A stretch of 64,000 bases of DNA from Patiria miniata (GCF_015706575.1 NW_024037069.1:32943315-33007314), one strand, 5' to 3'; numbered from the stretch's first letter, positions 35,101-43,817 are shown. Translations and numbers: made by a program. The notes: generated from the sequence alone by a model not told the origin.

Positions 35101-38100
35101 TTTTCTGTTGACTACGTAGGAATTTGTTGATGACCGAGACGCCATCCTCAATCGTAAGATGGAGGACAACCTCTCTAACTACGTGAGGACCATGATGAAG
35201 GACATGAAGGACACGTACAAGGCACGGGAGAAACAGCTGAGTGATGCGGCCAGAGACTTCAAAGCTAAGATGCAGTCCGTCGGCAAGAGGCATGAACAGC
35301 TGCTGGTTGCTTACAGGTAAACTCCAATATTCCATCTGTCTTGCTGAAATCATGATAATTATTTGCCTCAACTTGTGTCTGTTTGAAGAGAACTGCAATG
35401 CTGTGTAGTGGTCAAGTCGATTACAAGGTTATCATAATGTCTGGTTATAAGTTTATCACAAATCCTTATAAGTTAGGTCACAAGTAACATGGAATGGGCA
35501 ATATCAAAAGGAATGCCTTTGTCACAATTTATTTGAATAGCTTGTGAGTTGACTGGATGACTGGTGATGGACTTGTGATTGACTTGTGATGGACTTGTGT
35601 GATGGACTTGTGATTGACTTGTGATTGACTTGTGATTGACTTGTGATGGACTTGTGTGATGGACTTGTGATTAACTTGTGATTGACTTGTGATGGACTTG
35701 TGATGGAGTTGTGATGACTTGTGTTAGACTTGTGATTGACTTGTGATGGATTTGTGTGATGGACTTGTGATTGACTTGTGATGGACTTGTGTGATGGACT
35801 TGTGATTAACTTGTGATTGACTTGTGATGGACTTGTGTGATGGACTTGTGATTAACTTGTGATGGACTTGTGATGGACTTGTGATGGAGTTGTGATGACT
35901 TGTATTAGACTTGTGATTGACTTGTGATGGATTTGTGTGATGGACTTGTGATTGACTTGTGATGGACTTGTGTGATGGACTTGTGATTAACTTGTGATGG
36001 ACTTGTGATGGACTTGTGATGGACTTGTGATGGACTTGTGATGGACTTGTGATAGACTTGTGATGGACTTGTGATGGACTTGTGATTAACTTGTGATGGA
36101 CTTGTGACGGACTTGTGTTGGACTTGTGATGGACTTGTGATGGAGTTGTGTGATGGACTTGTGATTGACTTGTGATGGACTTGTGATGGCTTGTGATGAC
36201 TTGTGATGGACTTGTGATGGACTTGTGATGGACTTGTGTGATGGACTTGTGATTAACTTGTGATGGACTTGTGATGGACTTGTGATGGACTTGTAATGGA
36301 CTTGTGATGGACTTGTGTGATGGACTTGTGATGGACTTGTGATGGAGTTGTGATAGACTTGTGATGGACTTGTGTGATGGACTTGTGATTAACTTGTGAT
36401 GGACTTGTGATAGACTTGTGATGGAGTTGTGATGGACTTGTGATGATTTGTGTTGGACTTGTGATTGACTTGTGATGGATTTGTGTGATGGACTTGTGAT
36501 GGACTTGTGATTGACTTGTGATGGACTTGTGTGATGGACTTGTGATTATCTTGTGATGGACTTGTGATGGACTTGTGATGGACTTGTGATGACTTGTGAT
36601 GGACTTGTGATGGACTTGTGATTGACTTGTGATGGACTTGTGATGGACTTGTGATGGACTTGTGATGGACTTGTGACAGACTTGTGACAGACTTATGACG
36701 GACTTATGATGGACTTGTGATTGATTTGTGATGTACTTGTGATTGATTGGTGATGAAGTTGTGATGAACTTGTGATTGACTTGAGGTTGACTTGTGATGA
36801 ACTTGTTAATGACTGACTCATGTGGACTGTTTCAGATTTCGCCATAAGTCGGGCCCACCTTCAATTCTTTTAAAATTTTTCACAGTACTTGTGACTGAGT
36901 TTGTCCGTGCCGTTGTGGTCACCTGACAAAAAGTCATGTCCTAATAGGTCAGTGCACATTTTCTTCATCAGATTCCTGAGAAAACAGGTGCAGAAAGGTG
37001 AGATCGGCGATATAGATCTCGGTCCCGAAGAAGAAGAGCTAACCCTCAAAGACGACGAGGTGGAAACTGCAAATCGCCGCGAGATCCGACGATTGATGGA
37101 GGCATTGATGGAGGCTCAAAAGAAGCAAAGGTAATTAACCCTGGCATGTTTAAGTTCAGTTGAGGACAACTACTGATTAATTCGTCAATTTGTTAGTTAC
37201 TTGTGTAAACTAACCTGTGAACATCTTGAGCTAAAGGATGCTCAAAATATCATCACAAAACTTCGTGGTTCTTCAAATTATAGGTTTTGCCCTTCACCGA
37301 CGTTTAAACACTGTATACTCAGTGTGTTACCTCCCGAGTGAAAGTTGGAAAAAATCACTCGGGTGGGACTCGAACCCACGACCTCCTGCTTTCTAGTGCA
37401 GATTTTTTACCACTGTCTAACCAGCCAACCGATCCCGTTAGCTCGGTGGTCGAGTGATAAGAGTCCCACCCGAGTGTTTTTTTCCAACTTTCACTCGGGA
37501 GGTAAAACCTATAATTTGATTTATATCACCATCAGATTCGAACCAGCCAACTGATTTTGTTAGCTCGGTGGTCGAGTGGTAAGACATCTGAACTAGACAG
37601 CAGGAGGTCGTGGGTTCGAGTCCCACCCGAGTGATTTTTCCCAACTTTCACTTGGGAGGTAACACACTGAGTATACAGTGTTTAAACGTCGGTGAAGGGC
37701 AAAACCTATAATTTGATTTATATCACCCCGACGCAAAATTCCATCTTATAATAGTTTATGCGGTACCCGCTGCTATGTACATCAGATTTGAACCGGCCAA
37801 CCGATCCCGTTAGCTCGGTGGTCGAGTGGTAAGACATCTGCACTAGAAAGCAGGAGGTTGTGGGTTCGAGTCCCACCCGGGTGATTTTTTTCCAACTTTC
37901 ACTTGGGAGGTTACACACTGAGTATACAGTGTTTATACATCGGTGAAGGGCAAAACCTATAATTTGATTTATATCACCCCGACGCAAAATTCCATCTTAT
38001 AATAGTTCTTGGTTCTTGCTCCCGACTGTGTATTATGAGGTGCACGGCTATCATAACCAGCAATATATGTGACCAACCTTTGTGGGCTGTTCATGAAGAG

Positions 38101-40698
38101 TTGGCTAGACAAGTCCAACTCTGTTGACTAGCTTGGGTTCGAATGAAGATTGTCAAACTTAGGTTAGCTGTGCTGTCCACAAGTTAACCCTAAAATCCAA
38201 TACATTATACATGTACTTCTATATTGTCATATTATGAAATAATTGCAAATATCGATGCCTATTCTTGAATGACTTGATGATGTTTACCTGAACATTTTAA
38301 AAATGTGTTTGTTAATCTGCTTTTTTGTACTGTTAATGTCTTCTGTTTTGTATTGATGTAGGCCTGCTGAGTCTGACAAAAGCGGAGGCTGGAATGAGTT
38401 CCAGAAGAAACTGGGAGAATTCACCAGCACGACACAGGTACCATTGCACTTTTCAAACATTATGTTCAACTGTGCTCCGTATTTTCCTTCTAATCTTTAT
38501 TTTATTAACTAGAAAACAAACATCAATCCTGGTGCCGTTTGACTTGACAAATTGCATCAATGGAGAGGCAGTGTATTTTTGTTGCTGGGTCATTCTATCA
38601 ATCTGGGGTCCACGTTTGCTTCAGTCCCTGTTACATCTGACATCTGTAATTTTATAATGCTGCTGCCCTCCTTATTGCAGTCATCCTCCAAGAGTGATTA
38701 TGAATAGAAAACTACCTATGTTACAAATATAAATAACTGTTGGAAGTCATTCTTAATGATACTTGAATGGTAAATTGCCAAGTACCAAGGCAACGGGGAC
38801 AGGGGAAAAAAGGTCACACTTCTTGGAACCTTAATTCCTACATTGACCCAGCTTCATCCTTCACTATCAAGTGAATAGTAGCATTTTTATATGCTCTAGC
38901 ATTTCATTCCTGAGATTGTAATAAAATATATTTAAACTAAGATTAGAAACAGAGCATGCTCTTTCTGGTTTTTCATCCTACCTCTCCATTTCTTGTGTTT
39001 TGTTCTTGTGAAGAATTTTTCAGAGTTCTTTAGCGTTGTCTCAGTGGTCTTATTAACAGATATTGACAAAGATAATTTGGGAATTTTTTTTTTCTTTTCG
39101 TACAGCAAGAACTTGAGAGCGAGAGAGCGTCCCTGATGTCAACCAATGCAATCCTGGAAGAACAGCTGGCCGAATGTCATGACTACATCGACAGACATCT
39201 CAACAAGTAAGACAGCGGAGGGGGTGGGCAGTTTCTGAGAGCCACTTACCACAGAAATCTCTGCTTAGCAAAATTACATTACAACTTGGATATGATTGTT
39301 ACTGGGTGTTGTGATTTCTGCTTGGCAAATAAATCAGCTTAGCAGTTTGGCAGGAAAAAAGTCCTGCTCTGAATTTCAAATGCAGCTTTGCAGAAAAGGA
39401 TGCCTTAGAAAACATCTTTACCGAGCGAAACTTGGTGAAGAGCAAGTCAAGAGGATTTTTTTATCAGGTGAAAGTTGGGATGGAAACTTGGGCTGTTCAC
39501 CAAACTAATTAAGATCAAAAACTTGCATTCTAAGCAGTTGTTTAGGGTTGCTTAATACCGTAAACGACGAATTAACGTATGTTACTAGATAACCCCAAAA
39601 CACAAACTGAAGTTCAATGCTGGTTGCCAATTTGTGTGGTCATTTCTAGGTAATTGTAATAGTAACAAAGCCAAGAACAAATGAATAGATTTCTTAATGC
39701 CCAACCCACCCTTAATAACCAATGGTCCACCCGTATATGTTGGTTCCTCAAACCACGAAACTGATTTTGGCAATCCAAACCTGATGACAGCCTTGACGAT
39801 ATTCCAATAATAACGCCACTCAAAATCCAAATAAGAATGTTCAAAACCTAACCTGTTCAATTTTCAGCTTAGTGGATATTACACTTTTCAAAAAATCAGT
39901 GAACAACCATGCACACAACCTTTGGATCACGCAACACGATTTTGTCCATAGCATTCCGTATTTCCAAAAATCAGTCAATATGCCGATCGTTGGAAACCAC
40001 CTACATTTCTTGATTTCTTCTAAATGACAGCAAGCCAGATGGAATCATTTCGTGGGTAGTTTAGTACCAGTACAATTTTTAATCCAAGTAAGCTTTTTGA
40101 TGATAATTTGGTTGGTTACTTTTGGAATGAATGCAACTGATCCTATGGGCGTTATTCACGAGTTGGCCATTTTTGTCAAAGTTCCCTGAATGTATTTCAT
40201 TAATTGTCAACTGTTGAAGGGGATGGCGCCAGACAATTTATGCAGGCACTATGCAGCCTTATTTTGCTGTCCTTTTTTAAAATCTGGCTTTAAACATTAG
40301 GGAACTTTTAATTACACATTTTAAATTATTCATTGAAGAAGAATGGAATTAATTAAAAATTAACTTGGTTTCATTTCTCTTCGCAAATGCCAAAAATTAA
40401 GATTTCACCTCATTTTCAATTCAGTATGGCCGACTCGTGAATAAGGCCCATATGCCTTAAAGAAGGAGTGTCTCCGAAAGGGATAGAGGGACCATTTTGA
40501 ATTACCAACCAATGCCTGTTAATTTGTTTACTCTCTGTGTGCAGGTATCGAGAGGAGAACACCTCCTTAAGACGAATGCTTGGGATGAAGGATCGAGATG
40601 GAAGCCCCTACGAGGAGCCCCCGATACCCAGAGGACAGAGAGCTGGCTATGCTAGACACGCTGGGCCATCGTTCACTCAACCGAACTGGCAGTACTAA
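17049..40698 (+). CDS. CCDC78: CCDC78 orthologue with N-terminal kinesin-like motor
   Basis: Twenty exons: 17049-17146, 17726-18012, 18571-18701, 19514-19657, 20932-21128, 27355-27529, 28560-28685, 29032-29163, 29399-29485, 30257-30436, 31385-31561, 32084-32134, 33754-33842, 34648-34726, 34829-34954, 35120-35316, 36972-37130, 38362-38437, 39106-39206 and 40545-40698. All join in phase to about 921 residues. Residues 1-345 are a kinesin motor: RIRP (8-11), P-loop GEARSGKS (90-97), YELYNEIIRDLL, switch II DLPGAE (237-242), RKEGALLNKSILALGDLI and SKLTNLLRDVLGG. Residues ~380-800 are charged coiled coil. Three blocks match human CCDC78 as I remember it: EEERLKVSKMLVDLQIE, the ARDFKAK...KRHEQLLVAYR stretch, and GGWNEFQKKLGEFTSTTQ. 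In vertebrates CCDC78 works in deuterosomes during centriole amplification; whether this motor-bearing form does so is inference. The start is the first exon with a proper kinesin strand 1. Confidence 0.85.
17726..18012 (+). CDS. CCDC78: CCDC78 exon 2 (P-loop)
   Basis: Acceptor ATCTCAG. Encodes SFSFQTLYKQGDTNRVIYSD and the P-loop GEARSGKS (codons 17895-17918). Donor GTAAGT at 18013. A minisatellite begins about 35 bases into the intron. Confidence 0.82.
18047..18440. repeat. Minisatellite of ATCACAAGTCC units, CCDC78 intron 2
   Basis: About 30 units of 11-12 bases near CATCACAAGTC, with variants AAATCACAAGTC. It starts just inside the donor of exon 2. The same unit in reverse complement forms the much longer array at 35560-36830. 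Confidence 0.85.
18571..18701 (+). CDS. CCDC78: CCDC78 exon 3
   Basis: Residues 129-172. Encodes YVKIGMYELYNEIIRDLL, the kinesin strand-helix segment with the conserved E-x-Y-N-E. Donor GTAAGC. Confidence 0.85.
19514..19657 (+). CDS. CCDC78: CCDC78 exon 4 (switch I region)
   Basis: Residues 173-220 in phase 0 on both sides. Where kinesins have SSRSH, this has GSRTT (19616-19630): the arginine is kept and the histidine lost. Donor GTATGT. Confidence 0.85.
19787..20151. mobile_element. MITE family D, copy 1
   Basis: Inverted ends TTCGGGCGATTCACAATG and CATTGTGAATCCCCAGAA, continuing inward as CAGTGCGCCAC and GCGGTGGCACAC. The same termini occur at 51540-51909 in a PHF24 intron. Noncoding; in CCDC78 intron 4. 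Confidence 0.72.
20349..20865. mobile_element. MITE family B, full-length copy
   Basis: TTAA at both edges (20349-20352, 20862-20865). Inverted ends AAGCTATAGTCCATCATTTG and CAAATGATGGACTGTAGCTT. Inverted relative to the copy at 13443-13980 in its internal order. Ends about 65 bases before the exon 5 acceptor. Confidence 0.78.
20932..21128 (+). CDS. CCDC78: CCDC78 exon 5 (switch II)
   Basis: Residues 221-286. Encodes FTFVDLPGAEKL (switch II DLPGAE at 20980-20997) and RKEGALLNKSILALGDLI, the best conserved kinesin block. Donor GTAAGT at 21129. Confidence 0.88.
21304..21926. mobile_element. MITE family E, copy 1
   Basis: Inverted ends GGCGGATTGCAATAACCGGT and CGCGTTATTGCAATCCGCC. Inner arms carry GTCTTA repeats. 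It is inserted in TGAC-rich DNA and the satellite array starts at its right edge. An inverted second copy lies at 27661-28207. Confidence 0.75.
21927..26908. repeat. Satellite array of about 54 units of 92 bp, CCDC78 intron 5
   Basis: Each 92-bp unit contains CCCGATAGGCTGGCAGACTG and GAGTGAGTTGCTGACTGACA. Units differ at two main sites: C(T/C/TC)ACCCG before the conserved core, and ACGGAAACACTG, ACTGAGTCACAG or ACTGAATCACTG after it. The order of variants repeats at 18 units (1,656 bp; for example 22227-22680 versus 23883-24336), showing higher-order duplication. Flanks at 21170-21300 and 27225-27280 are looser TGACTGAC repeats from which the array probably grew. Minus-strand open frames of 85 codons are by-products. 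Confidence 0.93.
26909..27216 (+). mobile_element. tRNA-derived SINE inserted at the array edge
   Basis: A tRNA-like head with B box AGTTCAAACCCGG (26971), then TGGGCAAGACACTTAAC, then the tail AAAGCGCTATATAAGCGCAA with (ATT)n. Flanked by imperfect direct repeats ACTGTCTCATT (26909-26919) and ACTGTCTAATT (27206-27216), a target duplication. Confidence 0.8.
27355..27529 (+). CDS. CCDC78: CCDC78 exon 6 (end of motor)
   Basis: Residues 286-344. Encodes EASKLTNLLRDVLGGN (kinesin Y-R-D-S-K-L-T equivalent) and NAAEYFSKITN, the last motor helix. It follows a 6.2 kb intron holding the satellite array. Confidence 0.87.
27554..27650. mobile_element. Short MITE (family F) just after CCDC78 exon 6
   Basis: Inverted ends GCTGTGTCCAAATTGCTTGG and CAATTGAATTCAGACACAGC. 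TTA flanks both sides, as expected of PIF/Harbinger elements. A related copy is at 54521-54660. Confidence 0.6.
27661..28207. mobile_element. MITE family E, copy 2 (inverted)
   Basis: Ends GGGGCAGATTGCAATAGCG and CCGGTTATTGCAATCGGTCC. Its interior matches copy 1 at 21304-21926 in reverse complement (for example the GACTGCACAATTTGTTCGGT stretch). Confidence 0.72.
28560..28685 (+). CDS. CCDC78: CCDC78 exon 7 (linker)
   Basis: Residues 345-386, phase 0 to phase 0. A Q-, P- and G-rich linker between the motor and the coiled coil, ending TTAKLKKEN. Confidence 0.78.
28855..28985 (-). repeat. Dispersed repeat with histone-3'-end-like stem-loop
   Basis: On the minus strand it reads GGTTCTTTTCAGAACC (28934-28919), then TTGCGAAATTATTCGCACAT and GGTGTTTCCGCAAACC. 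The 16-mer fits the stem-loop consensus of replication-dependent histone mRNAs. The downstream part recurs on the plus strand at 60797-60850, so this is a repeat and not a histone gene. Confidence 0.5.
29032..29163 (+). CDS. CCDC78: CCDC78 exon 8
   Basis: Residues 387-430. Start of the coiled coil (KLKEEEGYLRRRLDQMDSRL), ending ISNEEERLK in the first block shared with vertebrate CCDC78. Confidence 0.82.
29399..29485 (+). CDS. CCDC78: CCDC78 exon 9
   Basis: Residues 431-459: VSKMLVDLQIENNRIKEK and QEIFELNNK. This is the strongest family block with human CCDC78 as I recall it. Confidence 0.85.
29691..30217. mobile_element. MITE family A, copy 2
   Basis: Ends AAGGGAATATACAAAATTTG and TGTTGTATATTCCCTTTT, with the palindrome GGTCGGCCGACC at about 30036. 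It occupies most of CCDC78 intron 9; the exon 10 acceptor follows about 40 bases later. Confidence 0.72.
30257..30436 (+). CDS. CCDC78: CCDC78 exon 10
   Basis: Residues 460-519. Heptad-like charged helix rich in R, E, L and K (LAKESRLARERLDLMDRERQ). Donor GTAAGA. Confidence 0.82.
31069..31235 (+). repeat. tRNA-derived SINE, partial
   Basis: Head with A-box-like TAGCCAGGTGGTTAGGG and B box GGGGTTCGAATCC (31119), then CTTGGGCAAGCCACTTCACC. It lacks a clear A-rich tail. In CCDC78 intron 10. Confidence 0.65.
31385..31561 (+). CDS. CCDC78: CCDC78 exon 11
   Basis: Residues 520-578. Coiled coil (LELLNLLNAKVTLLKQEENL and REQTAEELRRARDIALGL). Acceptor TTTTTAG, donor GTGAGT. Confidence 0.82.
31740..31955. 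repeat. Dispersed repeat with TAGGGCGAC motif
   Basis: Contains ATAGGGCGACA and ACTGTCGCCCTT, and reads as the inverted, diverged copy of 4010-4260. In CCDC78 intron 11. Confidence 0.5.
32084..32134 (+). CDS. CCDC78: CCDC78 exon 12 (51-bp micro-exon)
   Basis: Seventeen codons, ADEIGASDLDRRELQNK, between CACCAG and GTGAAA. In phase on both sides, so it could be skipped without a frameshift. Less certain because it is so short. Confidence 0.6.
32200..32565 (-). repeat. tRNA-derived SINE, minus orientation
   Basis: (ATA)n, then TATATAGCGCTTTTACGC, CCTTGCCCAAGGGCACACAC and CTTGAACCCACAACC: tail, body and B box of the SINE family at 26909, reversed. In CCDC78 intron 12. Confidence 0.72.
33056..33112. 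repeat. Hairpin repeat, copy 1
   Basis: Internal inverted repeat TTTTGGGACTCTCA and TGAGAGTCCCAAA around ACACAGTAT. The whole unit recurs in reverse complement at 60502-60558. Confidence 0.6.
33754..33842 (+). CDS. CCDC78: CCDC78 exon 13
   Basis: Residues 596-625, HDRMRSEYDKMRSQYDDQQD coiled coil. Donor GTAAGT at 33843; leaves two bases. Confidence 0.8.
34648..34726 (+). CDS. CCDC78: CCDC78 exon 14
   Basis: Residues 625-651, MELNATLKTARQTTRDCQHK. Acceptor TTTCTCCTGTAG, donor GTAGGT; the intron that follows is only 102 bp. Confidence 0.8.
34829..34954 (+). CDS. CCDC78: CCDC78 exon 15
   Basis: Residues 652-693, KEKVKEWAVANSRLQTQLME and RLTKYLEDIA. Donor GTGAGT. Confidence 0.83.
35120..35316 (+). 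CDS. CCDC78: CCDC78 exon 16
   Basis: Residues 694-759, ending ARDFKAKMQSVGKRHEQLLV then AYR. This block is near-identical in layout to the human protein (RRHEELLVAYR, from memory). Confidence 0.87.
35560..36830. repeat. Minisatellite of GGACTTGTGAT units, CCDC78 intron 16
   Basis: About 1.27 kb of 11-12-base units GATGGACTTGTG with TGATTGACTTG and TGTGATGG variants. It is the reverse complement of the array at 18047-18440, in the same gene. Confidence 0.9.
36972..37130 (+). CDS. CCDC78: CCDC78 exon 17
   Basis: Residues 759-812. The acidic segment DLGPEEEELTLKDDEVE is followed by the helix NRREIRRLMEALMEAQKKQR. It follows the long GGACTTGTGAT minisatellite intron. Confidence 0.82.
37262..38010. 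repeat. Cluster of tRNA-derived repeats
   Basis: Four tRNA-like units share GTTAGCTCGGTGGTCGAGTG and GTGGGTTCGAGTCCCACCC. The first (37275-37435) is inverted; those at 37435, 37555 and 37800 are direct, the second of these truncated. Flanks repeat GAGTATACAGTGTTTAAACG and ATAATTTGATTTATATCACC. The T arm is intact but no acceptor stem pairs, so these are not functional tRNA genes. Confidence 0.75.
38362..38437 (+). CDS. CCDC78: CCDC78 exon 18
   Basis: Residues 812-837. GGWNEFQKKLGEFTSTTQ matches a conserved C-terminal block of the CCDC78 family. Donor GTACCA. Confidence 0.82.
39106..39206 (+). CDS. CCDC78: CCDC78 exon 19
   Basis: Residues 838-871, coiled coil LESERASLMSTNAILEEQLA. Donor GTAAGA; leaves two bases. 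Confidence 0.82.
39835..40150. mobile_element. MITE family C, diverged inverted copy
   Basis: Shares AATGACAGCAAGCCAGATGG, TTTAGTACCAGTAC and CAGCTTAGTGGATATTACAC with 41391-41706 and 42685-43030, in reverse order. Termini are lost. In CCDC78 intron 19. Confidence 0.5.
40545..40698 (+). CDS. CCDC78: CCDC78 exon 20 (terminal)
   Basis: Residues 871-921. KYREENTSLRRMLGMKDRDG is followed by a proline- and arginine-rich tail ending QPNWQY, then TAA at 40696-40698. Confidence 0.82.
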
Positions 40699-40845
40699 GA
40701 TACAGGTCGGTCCTTACATGTGGATACAGACCAGTACATAAATGGCTACAGAGTGGGTTGGAGCTCCCCTCTAGTAAGCTTCTGAATTGTTCTTGCATGC
40801 TTCGGACAACTCTGAGTATACAGTGTTTATAAACTCACGTCGGTG

Positions 40846-40851
40846 AATAAA
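40846..40851 (+). promoter_or_regulatory. Candidate poly(A) signal of CCDC78
   Basis: AATAAA 148 bases after the CCDC78 stop codon. The stretch just before it (GAGTATACAGTGTTTATAAA) resembles the repeat flank at 37670, so the signal may come from a repeat. Confidence 0.5.
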
Positions 40852-40894
40852 GAGTAAAACTTAGTTCTGAATATAAACGATAAGTATTCTCACT

Positions 40895-41394
40895 TTAAAG
40901 GGAATGTACAACATTTGCTTTTGCTGCATTTTTCAGAAATAAATGGATTTGGAGGATTAGTATGTTATAGCAAATATTGTTAAACTGTCTTGTTTCATGT
41001 TTTTGGTTTGTAGATGCTGGAAAAAAACAATCATGTTATTGTAGTCTGGTTCCCTGACCGCACTTAAGATGAATCAAGCAGTTCATAGACTTTGGGGAAT
41101 TGTAAGGTCAGAGAATCAGTCTAGCAGGCTTGTACCCCATCACAGGTGTGTAATCAATTACAAAGAAAATGCGGAATAACTAAATAAGAAAAATAGGAGC
41201 AGTTTTTGAAAAAAAGTAAGTGTTGTCCAACACTGGTCGGCCGACCAGCGTTGGAAAAATACAGTTTTTGGTGAAAATGTCACGATTTTACAGGATGCTA
41301 TAGACTCTCATTTCCTAACAATCCAGTAAAGGTATTTCGTGATAATTTGATCATTCATTTTTTGATGTTTGCAAATGTTGTATCTTCCCTTTAA
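40895..41394. mobile_element. MITE family A, copy 3
   Basis: TTAA at both edges. Inverted ends AAAGGGAATGTACAACATTT and AAATGTTGTATCTTCCCTTT. Palindrome GGTCGGCCGACC at about 41236. Its right TTAA is also the left edge of the next element. Confidence 0.82.
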
Positions 41395-41706
41395 AGACAT
41401 ATAGGATCATTTGCATTTGTCCCCAAACCAATTACCTACCGAAAAATTATCAAAAGGTTACTGGGATTAAAGTTCGTACTAGTACTAAACACACGGTGAA
41501 ATTATTCCATCTGGCTTGCTGTCGTTTAGAAGAAATACAAAAAATGTAGTTGATGGTTTTTCACTGTTTTCTCAAAAAGTGTAATATCCACTGAGCTGAA
41601 ACTTCAACAGGTTAGGTTTTGAACATTCTTCTGTGGAGTTTGAGTGGTGTTATTATTGGAAACGACACAATGCATGAAATGCAATTTATCTCCTATATGC
41701 CTTTAA
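41391..41706. mobile_element. MITE family C, full-length copy
   Basis: TTAA at both edges. Inverted ends TTAAAGACATATAGGATCA and CTCCTATATGCCTTTAA. Interior includes the TTCCATCTGGCTTGCTGTCG phrase. Noncoding. Confidence 0.72.
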
Positions 41707-42330
41707 GAATGTTCACAACTTGACCGAAACTTACGAGCGACTTTCTATTCATTTTGGAGTTCCACCAATGACTTTTGGGTATTATGTTTTTCCTCAATAA
41801 ATTATTTTCCTCAAGGCAGTCCTGAAGCCCGTCGCCATTTTTGAAAAATGATTCCTCCACTCCTTTGCAAAACAGAGTGCTTTTCTGGGTCAAATTTTGT
41901 CATACATTTCTGGAAATGCAAGTTCAAAGACTTTTTCGGAGCTGGGGCCCTTCATCGTTACAAACTCCAAAGTTGAAGCTCCCAAAATTCTCTCAAAAGA
42001 GAAACCGACCTTATATAAATCGTGATTAGGTCGGTGTAGGCAATTTGGGGCCTATACTGATCTGCAACCACATGTAAAAAACATCACCTTATCTGCCGGA
42101 TGTTTTACCTACGCAACTCAAATACGGAGAAAACAAAAGAGCTGTTTAAGATGCCTCGTTTAAACTATATAGTGATATTTTATTTCTTATTATGGCCAGA
42201 AGTTGTAAGATAATTCATTTATATTGGTACTTTAGATTCAAGTACTAAAAAGTCATTTTTTATTTTTATTTTTCTATTCTATTAATTTCTAAATCTCGAA
42301 GACAACCAGTCTTATATGTATATGTGCTAT

Positions 42331-42495
42331 AAAAATGTATTTATGGATCAACGAATTTATTTTGTATTTATATGATGTGATTGTTTTAAATTCATATTGA
42401 TCTTAAACTCAAAATGTATGGATCAACAAATTTATTTTGTATTTACAATGTATATGTTGTGATTGTTTTTAATTCATATCGATCTTAAACTCAAA
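42331..42495 (+). repeat. Two-copy tandem repeat of ~80-85 bp
   Basis: ATGGATCAACGAATTTATTT and ATGGATCAACAAATTTATTT each lead into TGATTGTTTTAAATTCATAT-like sequence and then CTTAAACTCAAAA. Intergenic. Confidence 0.7.
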
Positions 42496-42684
42496 AATGT
42501 ATTGAACACATTTACATCCATCATACACTTTCACAGGTAATGTAATATATTAAAAATATTAAGTTCTTTCCAAGAATCTACTGAGAATAAATAGACCAGA
42601 GAATACATCTATGACCAAGTTTTCATCCGAGTATGTGTTGATAAGTGGGTTATGAATGGAAAAAATGTTAACATACAATGTTAC

Positions 42685-43030
42685 TTAAAGGCATACCGGT
42701 ATAGGATTATTTGCATTTCCCCCCTAAATAACCTTCCGAATTAGATGATCGTACTGGTACTGAACCCCGTGGAATTATTCTGTCTGGCTGCTGTCAGTTA
42801 AAAGGAATTAAGAAATGTAGGTGATTTCCAACAATCAGTAAATTTGCGGATTTTTTTAAAAATACCTAGTGCTATGGACGAAATCGTATTTCATGCTGAA
42901 AAGGTTGTGCATATGGGTTTGCACTGTTTTCTAAAAAAAAAGAAGCTATATCCACAGAGCTGAACTTCTACGGGTGGTTTTGAACATCTGGAAACGAACA
43001 CAATTAATGAAAATCAAAATTACCCATGAA
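42685..43030. mobile_element. MITE family C, right-truncated copy
   Basis: Left end TTAAAGGCATACCGGTATAG and ATTATTTGCATTTCCCCCC match 41391. Interior matches through CCAACAATCAGTAAATTTGC. No matching right terminus. Confidence 0.6.
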
Positions 43031-43817
43031 ACAGATAACAGTAGTATTTCCCATCTTATCACAGCGCAAGGAATCTAGCCTCAACACGTGGAACATTTCG
43101 CAGGGAATGTTTAAAAACGAGTTAAGATTGTCAGGTACCATGAAAAAAAGTTGAACTCTCACTTCGGGAACAAACAGAAAACTTCAAAGCTTTTTGTACC
43201 ACGTGTCAAAGTGTTACAAAGGATACATATTAGGGAAAGACAACTTTAACATACACAAAGGTTGGCCGAGCGACCAGATTGGTTCAACGATTAACAAGCT
43301 TTGACGTCATGGCTTGTATACCGTTATTCATCTAGACCAGTCTGCCACCAGGCGTATCATTGTGTTCGGCTTATCCCTTATTTTATGCCCCTTTGACGTG
43401 TACAATAAGACATGTCCCTTGCGATATATTGTAAGGCGATTATGTGCCGGCTCGCTGTCTGGTTTGTACACAGTATCAGTGACCTTTTCGTCTGAGTCTC
43501 CTATTTTAGGAACACCAAATGTTTGAAAAATCTAAAATAGCCGGGAAAACTTATAATAGGTACTGGGAAGGGTTCCGTTTTATTTGTAAAAACACACACG
43601 GGCATGTAGTTGCTTGTGCATTGGGAGCTCATCGGACTTATAGAAATAAGGGGATTGAGCTATATGGGGCAATAAAAATTGATGGGTAAAGTGAGCTGTC
43701 ATAAAGTTTAGTCGTGTGGTCGGCGTACGTTATGTAATCACCCGCCGTTGTGAAGGTGCCTCTACGCGTCTTTGTATTGGGTCAAGGATCCACGTGGACA
43801 ATAGAGACGAACCCATG

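Noticed and set aside
37435-37880. tRNA genes
   Set aside because: The T arm is good but the acceptor ends do not pair and the units sit in longer repeats; these are tRNA-derived elements.
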